Assembly: GCA_037976565.1 (NCBI GenBank)
Contig: CP137680.1
Span: 14,682,325-14,746,324, forward strand
Length of the DNA: 64,000 nt
Source of the DNA: Mesocentrotus franciscanus
Lineage: Eukaryota > Echinodermata > Echinoidea > Camarodonta > Strongylocentrotidae
Direction of reading: 5' to 3'
A program made the position numbers and the translations under genes. The notes below the pieces were generated by a model. That model did not search any database and was not told the origin of the DNA. It saw only the letters and a program-made list of their open reading frames with translations. This document shows positions 24,018-35,200 of the stretch, piece by piece; the stretch's first letter is position 1; every line of letters starts with the position of its first letter.

Positions 24018-24798
24018 CTCTCTCCTATCTCTCTCTCCCATCTCTCTTCCTGCCATTGATGACAGATTAGAAGAAGACTGGTTGTGACTGCAATATCAAT
24101 TCTCCCTTTCCTTTTCTTCCTTTGAGAAATTAAGCAATATTCTACTTGTGTGTGGATGTTTGTACATACCAAAATAAAAACATTATTTAATCTTTAGAAC
24201 TCTCTCCCACACATCATGTAGGAATATTAAAGCCATTTTAGTATTTTCCATGTAGCTTTATACGGATTATCATCATCATCATCATCATCATCCTATAGCG
24301 TCCGTTTTTCCCACGATGTGGGGTCCGGCGTTTCAAGCCTCAAAAGTCTTCGGCATCCTTCCAGGTTTTGCGAGATCTGCCACAGGGTTTCGAGAGTCTG
24401 CAACCAGGAAGTTCATTGCTCTCTGAAAGCCAATGGCTTTTTTTTTCTCTGACCATACCATCTTGGTCTAACCATCCTGATCTCCTGTGAGATTATTGTC
24501 AGCCCTAAGGATTGGAAGAGATCTTCATTTTTCTTGTAGAAAATCCCTCATGGGTTTGCAATTTTCCTGTGTTGTACAAGTATATTTACTGTGTATATTA
24601 TGTTTGATATTTCAGGCTCTATTGAGATCACCAGCCATCATCAAGTTTCTTCAGGAAAGCCAGCAGCAGCTGTCACACACGCATCATCAGCAGAGCTCAA
24701 GGACATCATTCACACCAGGGCATACCTTGGCATCTTCTAGAGATGAACACTTCCTACATGCATCTCCTCCAAAGTTAGCGAAGGGAGGACAAATGTGA
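20949..24798 (+). CDS. RFXAP: RFXAP homologue (RFX complex subunit), 4 coding exons, 208 aa
   Basis: Regulatory factor X-associated protein. With RFX5 and RFXANK it forms the RFX complex, which binds X-box promoter elements in the nucleus. In jawed vertebrates the complex drives MHC class II genes, which are unknown in invertebrates. Exons: 20949..21014, 21752..22015, 22695..22808, 24616..24798. All junctions are phase 0, with GT-AG introns and a TGA stop. Seen: a Cys/His cluster (MRCKKCSVENC, residues ~54-64, and PWMCNYHRNKTYK, ~80-92) followed by a basic K-rich stretch. The C-terminal RFXAP signature LDQVLNEKKL|ALLRSPAIIKFLQ (139-161), continuing into a Gln-rich helix, spans the last intron. 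Human RFXAP is longer (272 aa), mainly because of its acidic N-terminal part. The last ~18 residues come from a tandem repeat (see findings). Identification is from family knowledge and was not searched. Confidence 0.88.
21752..22015 (+). CDS. RFXAP: RFXAP coding exon 2 (Cys/His module)
   Basis: Encodes residues 23-110: a Pro/Ser-rich linker, then the conserved Cys-Cys-Cys...Cys-x3-His module and a Lys-rich tail ending MFKKK. Acceptor TTATAG|GAC, donor AAG|GTTGGT (a weak donor). Reading through the donor gives a stop after six codons. The exon is clearly GC-richer than its flanks. Confidence 0.9.
22045..22238. mobile_element. Foldback repeat of the GACCACCTGTCT family, complete copy in RFXAP intron 2
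   Basis: Perfectly inverted ends: TACAGTCAAACCTG at 22045 and CAGGTTTGACTGTA ending at 22238. It contains repeated GTCTTTGTAGACAGGTGG motifs. The element starts only 29 bp after the exon 2 donor. Confidence 0.85.
22695..22808 (+). CDS. RFXAP: RFXAP coding exon 3
   Basis: Encodes residues 111-148, from an acidic EEESVPKPSS start to LDQVLNEKKL at the 3' edge. This corresponds to the EQVLNQKRL segment of vertebrate RFXAP. Acceptor CAACAG, donor CTG|GTAAGT. Confidence 0.88.
22838..23225. repeat. Dispersed ~400-bp repeat, copy in RFXAP intron 3
   Basis: Inverted relative to 10617..11040, with matching ends and interior. It begins about 30 bp after the exon 3 donor. It is followed by T-rich and (TTC)n/(ATT)n tracts (23265..23445). 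Confidence 0.75.
23930..24045. repeat. (TC)n microsatellite in RFXAP intron 3
   Basis: Near-continuous CT units of about 100 bp, slightly interrupted by TATC. Confidence 0.92.
24266..24440. repeat. (ATC)n plus possible dispersed repeat
   Basis: A run of ATC units is followed by CCTATAGCGTCCGTTTTTCC, CACGATGTGGGGTCCGGCG and further unusually GC-rich, non-coding sequence inside an AT-rich intron. It looks like a repeat-borne insertion, but no second copy is seen in the window. Confidence 0.35.
24616..24798 (+). CDS. RFXAP: RFXAP coding exon 4 (C-terminus)
   Basis: Encodes residues 149-208: ALLRSPAIIKFLQESQQQL, a His/Gln-rich stretch, then the tail DEHFLHASPPKLAKGGQM and TGA. The first part is the conserved RFXAP C-terminal region needed in vertebrates for complex assembly. 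The tail from about 24744 lies within the first unit of a tandem repeat that continues past the stop. Confidence 0.87.
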   Translation, partial: ALLRSPAIIKFLQESQQQLSHTHHQQSSRTSFTPGHTLASSRDEHFLHASPPKLAKGGQM

Positions 24799-25240
24799 GC
24801 TCACATGTAATGTGACTTTGAACTCCTAGACATGTTCCAGCACTGCCCAGAATCAAACACCTCCTCATGTATCGCCTCCAAAGAGACCAAACTGGCTAAG
24901 GAAGAGGAAATGTGATCGTAATTATATGGCTCAAAACTCCAGAACATGTGAGAGCAGTGTCGATACAATACTTCTTTCAAGCTGAATGTCTTTCCAAGTT
25001 TACAAAGGAGGACGGATGTGGCTGGAAAATTGTGGACATGTATCAGTATACTCCAAAAGACACTTCCTGCATGCATCACCTCCAGAAGTTAGCAAAGAGA
25101 TGAATATGTCATCAAATATGGTTTGGTAACTCCTAGACATACTGCATCAACACCTAGATATAAACACTTCCTTATAGCATCTTTAAACAAGCTGGTGAAG
25201 GGAGTGGACACATTATCAGAGATGAACACTTCCAAGACAA
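24744..25240. repeat. Degenerate ~105-bp tandem repeat spanning RFXAP stop codon and 3' UTR
   Basis: About five imperfect units start near 24744, 24854, 24965, 25060 and 25160. Shared words: GATGAACACTTCC/AAACACTTCC, CATGCATC(T/A)CCTCCA, AAGTTAGC(G/A)AAG, and AACTCCTAGACAT. The RFXAP TGA is inside unit 1. Later units have no continuous reading frame. Confidence 0.7.
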
Positions 25241-25623
25241 TGTGATCATATATTTACATGTATTTAGACTTATAATTCTGTGTAAAACCCATGGCATGGG
25301 ATGTAAATGAGCCACCACTTCACTTTCTAATGCCCTGTTTATATTTCGACTGTGCAATTTTTGTAATTAGATGTATGTACATTGATGTGTTCATAAATTA
25401 TTGAACAACTGAAAGATTTGTCATACATGTATGTATTCCTTGTGAAAGTGAGTATCATTCATTAGAAAATGTATACAAGACTTTCTTTTTCCGATACTGT
25501 GAATAGTTTGCTCATTCACATTTACTCTGATGAGCATAGTGATGGTGGTGAGCAGATAGGGATGAGAGTGATGATGGTTTGTGATGGTTTGCGATGGTTA
25601 TTTTACCTGACTGCTAAGAAAGC

Positions 25624-25795
25624 ATAAATGCTTGTAAGTAAGCAACCAGACGGACGACGGCTTTAGGTCCTCTCCGAGGGACCTGGTAGTGAGGATTAAT
25701 GCCTTACCAAAGGGCACTAGCGCATCGACTTGGTTTCGAACCCTAGTCAACGGATTACGAGACCACTGCTCTAACAACTGAGCTATCGCGCCTCC
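25624..25795 (-). mobile_element. tRNA-derived SINE (second family)
   Basis: Read on -, the head is GGCGCGATAGCTCAGTTG (A box TAGCTCAGTTG), then GGTTCGAACC (B box). The body follows: CCCTTTGGTAAGGCATTAAT and GTCCCTCGGAGAGGACCTAA. The body differs from the 12136 family but matches the fragment at 58880..59060. The head is tRNA-like and lacks a foldable 3' acceptor half, so it is not called a tRNA gene. Confidence 0.75.
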
Positions 25796-25801
25796 ATGAT
25801 T

Positions 25802-25858
<57 letters not shown>

Positions 25859-26110
25859 GTGTTCACGATGGTGGAGGTGATATTGATCATGATGATGGTA
25901 ATAATGACGATGAGGATAATGATGAAATAGGTTATGGTGGTGTTCATTACGATGACAGTGATGTTGGCAAAGATGATGGTTTCGCTAATGAAAATTATAT
26001 TGGCGATGCTGGTGATGATGATAAAGTTGGCAATGGTGGTGTTAATGATTAATATGATGACAGTGATGATGACGGTAGTGCCGATGATGATGACAGTCAT
26101 GGTGATGATG
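25796..26110. repeat. Long (GAT)n microsatellite, expanded and degenerate
   Basis: About 18 uninterrupted ATG/GAT units up to 25858 are followed by ~250 bp of degenerate GAT-rich sequence. Directly abuts the tRNA-like head of the SINE. Confidence 0.9.
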
Positions 26111-26239
26111 TCAGCTGTGAAGATTATGGTGATGAAGAGGACCGATTTATGAAAAACAGAAGATGCCTGGTAGGGATGAAAATTGTAGTGGTCATGGTTT
26201 GCTAATTAATCATTGAATATTATACAAATATTGTATACG

Positions 26240-26371
26240 CATGAGTTCATTATACGATCTATCCGCACTCGAGTTGAGGCTGTGTGTATCTATTGCACAA
26301 AGCCGTTAGGCTGAGTGCGATAGATAGACACAGCATCAACGAGGGCGGATAGATCGTATAATGAACGAATG
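26240..26371. repeat. Inverted repeat, 27-bp arms
   Basis: Arm 26240..26266 (GTTCATTATACGATCTATCC) pairs with 26345..26371 (GGATAGATCGTATAATGAAC). The loop also holds a shorter inverted pair (GTGTGTATCTATTGCAC against GTGCGATAGATAGACAC). Further inverted words with TATAGCTCTAT, GTGCGCAC and AAAAAGCGTGCAATA lie up to 26760, suggesting a compound foldback element. Confidence 0.75.
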
Positions 26372-26760
26372 AAAACGTGCATCATTTGTTTTATACAACG
26401 AAACTCCTAAATCCTTGTTATTTGATGTAAAAAGAATTAATTCAAGATTGTTTCGTGACAGTATATGGCTGACAAATAAATCTCAAGTTTTAATAAGTCT
26501 CAATTTAGTGCGCACACATAAGTATAGATATAGCAAGCGCACTTACCTCTATCTATACCCATTTACGCATAGTGCTGCGCAAGAATAGGCCCATGTACAC
26601 CATAGAGCTATATACTAACAAGGCTTATAGCTCTATGATGTACACGCAGTATTAAGCACTCTAACCTCTACGCACTACTGCGCGGCACTGAAAATCATGC
26701 AATAGGACTGGAAAATATTGCACGCTTTTTCATTTTTTCATGAAAAAGCGTGCAATAGGC

Positions 26761-28754
26761 TCAGTAAATGAATCACACGTGCCTGCGCATGACCAATCAT
26801 TTGATTAGGATCTGGGAGTGAGTTGTATTAAAAACTATAATCTTGAAAAGACAATTATCATATCTCTGCAAGACACACATCCATTAAAACATTACAAGTA
26901 CCGGTAATTAATAACACGAAGCAAAGTTCTGGCACTTCTAAAACACAAGATTTAATAAGAAGCCAAATTCTCTTTTTCATACAAATGAATCACAATTGTA
27001 TTACTACATGTACCAGTAATACATGTATCTTTCATATCTACATGTTGCAATTCTTGGGCATTAAAAGGCATCTGACAGAAGGAACATTAAATACTAAAAG
27101 CAGTCAGTGTAGCTATGCCTGCGATTTTCCACCGTTTGGTTGATTGTTGATTGCTCATAATTAATACACATGTATTCCATTTTATTCATGTTTGGTATCA
27201 ATTACACTTCGTACTAAAAAAGATTTTACCAAATTTAAAAAATCTTTTTTCTAAAGGTACGAAAAACCAAGAGAATGACAGTAAACCTCACTTAAAGAAA
27301 AGATGCAAAAGGACAAAATGAGTTATTCTATTTCTGTTTATGCATGGACACAAAATCTTAACTTTGCGAGTTACATACGTTCATAACGCGGTTTTAGAGG
27401 TTCAATGTTGCTAGACGTCAAAAATAAATCCCAGTTGCAAAAGGGGCAAATGAAAATCATTGGCTCTGTTCTATCTTCTGTTGCAAACAGGGTTACATAC
27501 ATTATACTGTATATAAGTGCTTTAATAATCCTGAAAAATAGTTTAACAGAAGAATTAGAAATTTTTAACAGACATGATCAACAAATTATCTCTTTTTCTG
27601 TTTCAATGACAAAAGAAAAATAACTCTGCTGTACCAATACCTCCACTTCACCAATTCCTGTTATATTCTCTGGGCACTCATATGAATTTCAATTCAAATT
27701 CAAATTTCAGGAATGTTATCACTTACTTTACATCCAACTAGCCTTGGCTGGATTATAGCTAGAATCAATCATTGGAAAAAATCCTGAATTTTGCATGAAA
27801 AACTGGACAATCTTGTACATTTGCAGCTGTGCTTGTGATTTTATAGACCACTATTTAAATAAAAAGATATCAAACAACGCCTGCTACCGTTCTGATTTTT
27901 GTAAGTTGTTAATTAAGCTTCTTTTCCAAATAGTGGCGGTAGAAATGTTCATTTGACTAATCACATCACATGTTACAAAAGACTTCAATGGTTTGAATTA
28001 AATGTACATGAATAGAACACGTTTCACAACAATCCATGCCATGAAATCTCATACTTTGTAAGAAAAGGGTTGTGTTTAGGGGTCTACTATACAATTAGTC
28101 ACTTTTGCAAGATCTAGAGAGAAATGCAATTCATTCATTTCACAGATTTAAGCTTCTCACAAAATTCATGAACGTTTCTGGTTTTACGGGAATTAATTCT
28201 TCGCTGCAAAGGTTTAGGAACATGTCTACAGCCAATGCCATGCCGATCTACAAATGATCAACACACTACATTTAAACGGTCGGTGATCATAACCAAAGCG
28301 AGAGGGGATTCAGAGAAATCGAAATCCATTTAAATGATCCTATAAGTAGACAATGACTGTGCCTCAAGAATGCACCCATAGGCTGAATGATTGTACAGCA
28401 TTACACATACTGATATACCTACAACAATGATGCAGTTGGCAGCATCTTGTGTTTTGAAGATAGTCTATGATTCTTGAAATAAAATATGATCCTGATTACC
28501 AGCGTCCCTAATCTTCTCTAAGGATCACAGACCTATTCCAGGATATTCAGACAATCAGCATTAAAAATTGCAATATATTTACACTATACAGTATGTACAA
28601 CACACAAGTATCAAATTCTTACTATAGAATTCCATGTTGAATTCCTTTCTGAATGAATTCTTTGACAAAGTAGAGTGGAGATGCTACTGTAATAGAATTT
28701 CTATTGATCCTGAATTCATCTTGCCATACCCAAATGGCAAATGCAGTACAATAG
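26761..28754. other. Intergenic DNA between the two gene 3' ends
   Basis: AT-rich. The 72-codon frame at 27405..27623 has no recognisable features. No exon, RNA or element can be supported. Confidence 0.45.
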
Positions 28755-28772
28755 GTGTCATGTAAAAATAAT

Positions 28773-28778
28773 TTTATT
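28773..28778 (-). terminator. Candidate poly(A) signal of FIP1L1
   Basis: AATAAA on the - strand about 265 nt past the FIP1L1 stop codon. It is the first canonical hexamer downstream of the stop and gives a plausible 3' UTR. cDNA would be needed to confirm it. Confidence 0.4.
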
Positions 28779-29043
28779 GGGAAGGTTTAAAGGAATATGA
28801 CCCCAAGGGCAAGGAACAGCTGATAATATTTAAATTGTGAATCCTAAAAGGTTGGGAAAAGAAAAACAGAAAGCTGCATAGGTTCCTTCTTTCTTTAATG
28901 ACTTCAGAAGAGTTCCAAAATTAAGCATTGAACCACTTTTTAACTGCCCTCTAGGAGAAACCAAGGTGAGATGCTAAGTTTACCTTTGAAACAAAAACCT
29001 TTTGAGGAAGGCAAAATGGAATCCTTGAGGGGGTTGAATGGGT

Positions 29044-29209
29044 CTAGTCTGAATGGTACGCATTACCCACTAGAGATGGATTGAGATCTTCATCTCCACT
29101 GGCAGCATCTAACACCTCATACTCTTCACCCCCTTCTTTATCTCTATCCCGACGGGAGTGTCTGTGCCTGTGACGTGAGCTGTACTTGTCGTCTTCTTCA
29201 TCTCGTTTC
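29044..29209 (-). CDS. FIP1L1: FIP1L1 coding exon 16 (C-terminus)
   Basis: Encodes [20 protein letters not shown], an acidic segment ([17 protein letters not shown]) and VGNAYHSD then TAG. The His/Arg cluster resembles the RHRERRHREK end of human. The acidic C-terminal tail looks lineage-specific. Confidence 0.88.
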
Positions 29210-32200
29210 CTACAAAGAGAGTACACAGAGAGAGTGGGGAGGGGGAATAAGTAATTAAAAGACAAAATACTTTATACACTTGTAAGCATAGAATAAGCCA
29301 AATGAGAATTTAGTTGAAAGGGCTATCACTTCTTTAAGTTCAACTAATACAGACATTAAATTCTTCCTAGGCTTTACATTTAAAACAGTTGCACATGAAA
29401 CACTACAATTAAAATGGAAGATCATTTTCATCAAACCAGACTTGGCCACTAAAATGTGACATTAATATTACATTTGCGAAAGTCTTAAACAGTTGAGATT
29501 AAACAAGAAACAAGTGACATCATTACCTTCTTGAAGATTTGTGCCTAGAATCCTTGTAACGATCTCTAACTCTGTCATCTTTATCTTTATCTTCCTCCTT
29601 CTCCTTGAGACGTTTCTCTCTCTCCTTGTCCTTATCCCTATCACGATCCCGCTCAAGATCACGACTCAGGTCCCGACTCCGGCTGGAATGATCGCGATCA
29701 CGATCTCGATCTCTGTCTCTCGTTTCCCGGTCTCTATCCCTGCCCTCCCTATCCCTATCCCTGTCACGATCCCGGTCCCTATCGCGATCACGGTCCCTGT
29801 CCCGATCTCGTTCTCTGGTTTTGTCTCTACTCCTGTCTCGGCTTCGGTCTGGGCTTCTGTCTCTGCTTGGCCTATCCCGTCTTTCCCTGCTGAATTCTCT
29901 CACCTTGTCTGCCTCGGCTTTACTGTAAACAGAAAGAGCATATATTTTTCTTTATGACATCAGGATATCTTTGAGAAACAGTCAAGTGGAGAGCCCCAAG
30001 GACCTACCTTAGGGCATCTTATATTCTATACAAATACTTGTGAAAAATATGCATTGAATATAATCAAATATCTAAATATTTCTACCTACATAAATATCTT
30101 TCATAACAAAATTTTAAATAAATTTCTCCACTAGATTGGACAAAAAGTTCACAAACATCAATGACTGTTACATAACGGAAATACATCTATGCTAACAAAT
30201 ATTTGTCATGCCCAAAACAGGTTAGGCAGCATGCAGCCTGGTACACTTATGAATAATTTTGCTTGACTTTGAAGTAAACATTAACAAGTGAAACGCTCTC
30301 GGCGGTCTCGCCTGCATTACGCAATTCAGCATTACGCAATTCGATATGATGAAAAATTGAGGTTGGGACATTATTTTTATAGGCAGGGTGGCCCATTTGC
30401 AGACCCCCGAAAATGAAATCCTCTGAATATAATAAGCATTTTGAAGTGAATATTGATTATGAATCATCAGAATAATTATTTACTGTATCATAAGAATACA
30501 ATATAATGAGATTTAGTGTATGGGTAAGACTATAAATGTTTCAATGCTTGTCAGTAATTTACAAATAAAGTTATCTAATAAACTTTTTAAGAAAAGAGGA
30601 TTTTTCAGCATTTTGTGTAAAAACAATTGGAAGGTAAAGCCCATCTACATCTACATCACATCATGTCTCATTAGCATAATGAGAACATTATTATGAGATA
30701 TACTCCAATATATATTATCAAAACATCAATATTGTCACCTAGCTGTAACTGATCATGTACATACTAGGCCTGGGATCGAATACTAAAATTACTATTAGAA
30801 TATTCATGGGAAAGTACTGAATGATTCGAATATTTACTTTCATGAAATATGAACAAATAACAACAATTTATTTATTAATTCTCATATTAAATTTTGAGAA
30901 CATAATCCAAGTCTACTGACCTAAAATGACCTTTGACCTTGACTTTGTGACCTGGAATTTGTGTCACATGATTTGTGATACTTGATAGCCCTTGGGTACA
31001 AGTTTCATGGAATTTGAACAAACACTTTTGAAATTATGCTAAAATTTCAAAATCTTGATGTTGATGCCACAACAAAGTCTAAGTTTCCAGACCTGAAATG
31101 ACATTTGACCTTTACTTTGTCACCTAAAAGACTAATAACATGATTGGTGATACTTGATAACCCTTATGTTCAAGTTTCATGGAATAGGAATGTATACTTT
31201 CAAAATTATGATAACAATTAAAAAATCTTAGCCTGATGCCACAACATAGTTAAGTTTGTTGACCTGAAATGACCTTTGACCTTGACCTAGTGGGCTGAAA
31301 TTCTACTCACATGATTGGGGATACTTGATAACCCTTTAGTCTAAGTTTCATTGAATAAGAACTTATACTTTCAAAATTATATTACAAATTCAAAAACTTA
31401 ACCTCAGGTTAAGTTTTTGATGATGATGCCACAACATAGTCTAAGTTTGTTGACCTGAAATGACCTTTGACCTTGACTTTGTGACCTGAAATTTTCCTCA
31501 CATGATTGGGGATACTTGATAACCCTTTAGTCCAAGTTTCATTTAATAGGACCTTATACTTTCAAAATTATATTAACAATTCAAAAACTTAACCTTAGGT
31601 TAAGTTTTGATGTTGACGCCGCCGCCGCCGCCACCGGAAAAACGGCGCCTATGTCTCGCAGGCAAGACAAAAACTATCTTTAATCAGAAAGGTAGAATTC
31701 AACCATACCTGTTGAGGAATTTACTAAATTCCCTGATGTCTCTGTCATAGTCCGACTCTTTACGATCTTCACTCCCACTGTAACCAAGAAAAGAAAATGG
31801 AATGACTCTTTATGACTACCGTAAGGCACACTTACACAATGTTCCTGCGATTTGATTTTTTAAGAAATGGCAATTATATTAGATCTGGAAATCTAAACCA
31901 AAATCTTCTTTTTTATTTAGGGTCTAAATAATGATAAGAATACTAACAACTGGGATTTTAGTGCATTTAAGCCTTCTAGTCAAAATAAAAGGCAAATCGG
32001 CTTAAAATCGTAGACAATCACCCTACTGGTCTGATGTCATTACGATTCTGAGACGATTCAGCCTTTCCCTCTCCAAGGAAGCGTGAAATCCCTTGAAATT
32101 TAGATTTTATTCATCATATGACTATTCAGATCCTTGGTCATTCAGATTTTACATGTTTGAGTGTTCATATAAAATGCTATCACAAATTCTTACAAAAATA

Positions 32201-35200
32201 GATCGTACTCAGATCGTTTAGTGTGCAGTTTTGCACTGGGCTTAATTACTCCAAAAATTCAACCAGGATGCCCATTGACATCAGAAAAATAGGGTTTGTA
32301 CAAATAAATATGTTGAAGTTTGATTGGTAAATTAATTAAAAAGGTGGATTTATACATTTCATAATTTGATTTTTTTCATCTTAAATTAGCAGGGAAAGTA
32401 GAAATGTTCCTGTATTCTTCAGGAATAATAAGACATGATTTAGAAGCGCTAGTTCAAACAAATCTTTCATGATGTGAAAGGCAAGATCAATATTTCTCCA
32501 TGAGAAAGAATGATACAATAACCCGACTGATCAAATCAAAAGCAATCATCACAAACATTTTTCTTCTCGTAATGAAGTGATAGGATGGTTTATGAAAAGA
32601 TGATTTAATTAGTAAGAGCTGGACACCAGCAGGTATCCAGTACACTCAGAACCCCTAAATCTTGCTCTACACCCCTCCAAGAATTTTTTTTTGGAGGAAC
32701 CCTGCATAAGATAAATACAAACAGTTTCTTCCAATCTCATATTAAACTTTGGAGGAGATTTTTACTTTGTTCAGTGCAATCAATAAGAAAAGATCTACAT
32801 TCCACGTAGAAATGTTAGGAAGTTTCAATCTGCCGGTCTGAGTAGTGCCAGACTGTAAACTCACCTGCTAATATCACTCTCTGAATCACTGCCTCTGTTC
32901 GCCCAGTTAGACTTAAACTGAGAGTAGGCCTTGGACTCCCCAGGCTTGGGTGCCATACCCGTTGATCCAGACAGAGGAGGAGGGGGTCCAGACCCGATAG
33001 GCGGGCCAACAGGACCTGGACCTGGTCCAGGTCCAGGTCCTGGTCCCATTCCTGGACCCATGGGAGGGGGCTGGTCGTAGAAGGGTGGTGGAGGTCCATC
33101 TAGGGTTAAAGTCAAAAGAATCACACATCAATCAAGATGAAACGATACCTTGTGTTCTTTGAATTGGACAGTTTCACACCACACATCCTTTGTATCATGG
33201 CTCTTTCTGTTCTCCTAAAAAGATACCCTTTTCTACTATCTTCAGACTCCAAGTTTCTTAACCAAATACCATCGCTGTTCTAACACAAGCCTTATCTATC
33301 TTGCCTTTTTATACGTTTTGTAAATAAAGGTTCCCTTTCCAAGAAGAATCGGGACACACCCTAACACCCCAGTCCCACTGACGAGACCGACACCACATCG
33401 ACATAGACCAAACAAATATTACATTACTCCACATGACCAAGAATTGATCTGTTCAGAGACAGTGTGGAGTGGGTTTGGTGGTGTGACTACAAAATTTTCA
33501 AGATTTAAGAGAATTTTCATCTTCTGTTGAAGGACAAATGCTGAAGGCTTCAATGTAATTCCTTTAATTGATACTAATACCATCTTGAAAGATGTTTAAC
33601 TTTCTTTCCCCATACAATTGCAAATATATCCTCATACATGAAAGGTTTTACGATCGATGAGAACCTACATGTACACTTATAAACTATCACATACCTGGTC
33701 TTCCAAAGGGAGGGGGCGGTCTGTTCCAGTTGCCTCCAGGAGGGGGTCCCATCGGTGGGGGTCCATGTGGGCCTTGTGGAGGAGGGCCTCCTATTCTTGG
33801 TGGGGGTCCTTGCATCCCCATAAGGTGTGGCGGACCACCCATTGGAGGGCGTGGTCCCCTCCCCATGCCCATAGGAGGTGGGCCCATGTTGGGTGGCGGG
33901 GGACCACCGTGCATGCCCATGGGGGGTGGTGGGCCCGACATAGGAGGGCCTCCAGACTGGTTGGGTAGGGATGGTGGATAATTACCATCTGCAAATAGTA
34001 CAAATCAATTATTTGAATTCACTTTCAACCAAAGATGTTGTAATATCAAAGAGTCGCTCCAAAATGCATAAAATGCAAACTAAGATAACTTCGTAAATTT
34101 ATTGAAAACTGACATTCCTGATAGAGTTTTCACATACAGCTGCTTGTTTAATCCTTAGCACTCCATATAATGTGGTCATACATACCTTCCAACAAATTTT
34201 CAATAAAGATGGCAATAGCTTAGTCCTCTTGAAATGGCCAATTTCTATTGCAGAATAGCTTGGAAAATGATTTGCTGCACATTAGCTTCAAATTCTCCTA
34301 CACTGCAGAAAATCATCTAGGTATCTCCAAACATTGAACAATGTTCTAACACAGAAATATGTACTGATATCATCCAAACTATCACAGAGAGGTAACTTGT
34401 GATAACTCTTACCTCCAAACATCGGTCGTGGCGGCCCTGAGAAGTTTGGAGGGGGTATATTCGATGGGGGTCCTCCCATGTTAGGAGGGGGCCCTGTCAT
34501 ATGGGGCGGAGGTGGTCCTGGTGGAGGGCCTGGAGGTATAGAAAGAGACAGCGTATTAATCAATCTTAAACAATACCAAGACTTTCAGCAATCATACTTG
34601 CCCTTAATAGATGAGTTAATACATGGATTCAATTTTTTCATGTATGCTTCCACTCAATAGTTACTCTTTACTATCCTAAAAGTTACCATATGCTTGCCTG
34701 ACATAGCAAAAATGATTGAGTGAAATCTGCATATTGACAATTGAAATGTATCAGGTAAATTAGGGGTTAGGAGAATCGGCATCCATTAATCTTTTAATAC
34801 ATTTGTGAACTGGTATATATCAAAATTATGCATATTCATGTGTACTTGTATCATCAATCATACATTGACAATTCATTCATTCTACACTATTGATGTTTGT
34901 TATTCATTAGGTACACCATTCTTTCATTCCAACATCCATCTTCTATTTATTTATCCATCAATCCATTCATCCATCCATCCATTTACCCATCCATCCATCC
35001 ATCTATCCACTTATCCTTCCATCTATCCATTCATCCGTCTATCCACCCGATTCCTTCATTCTAAACTATTGATGTCTTGTCATTTATTAGGTACACTAAT
35101 CTTCCATTCCAACATCCATATATTTCATTAAAATCCATCAATCCATTCATTCATCCATCCATCCATTCATTCATCCATCCATCCGCCCTTACATCAATCT

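Noticed and set aside
23756..24172. 138-codon frame with Arg-Glu repeats
   Set aside because: Crosses the (TC)n tract in RFXAP intron 3; no gene features.
25624..25795. tRNA gene
   Set aside because: A and B boxes are present, but the acceptor and T-arm halves do not close; the SINE body follows directly.
1081..26110. CRISPR array (many short direct repeats)
   Set aside because: These are microsatellites and minisatellites without regular unique spacers, in a eukaryotic intron-bearing context.
33657..33981. Gly/Pro-rich frames on the + strand
   Set aside because: Antisense shadow of FIP1L1 exon 12, whose - strand frame has proper splice sites and family context.
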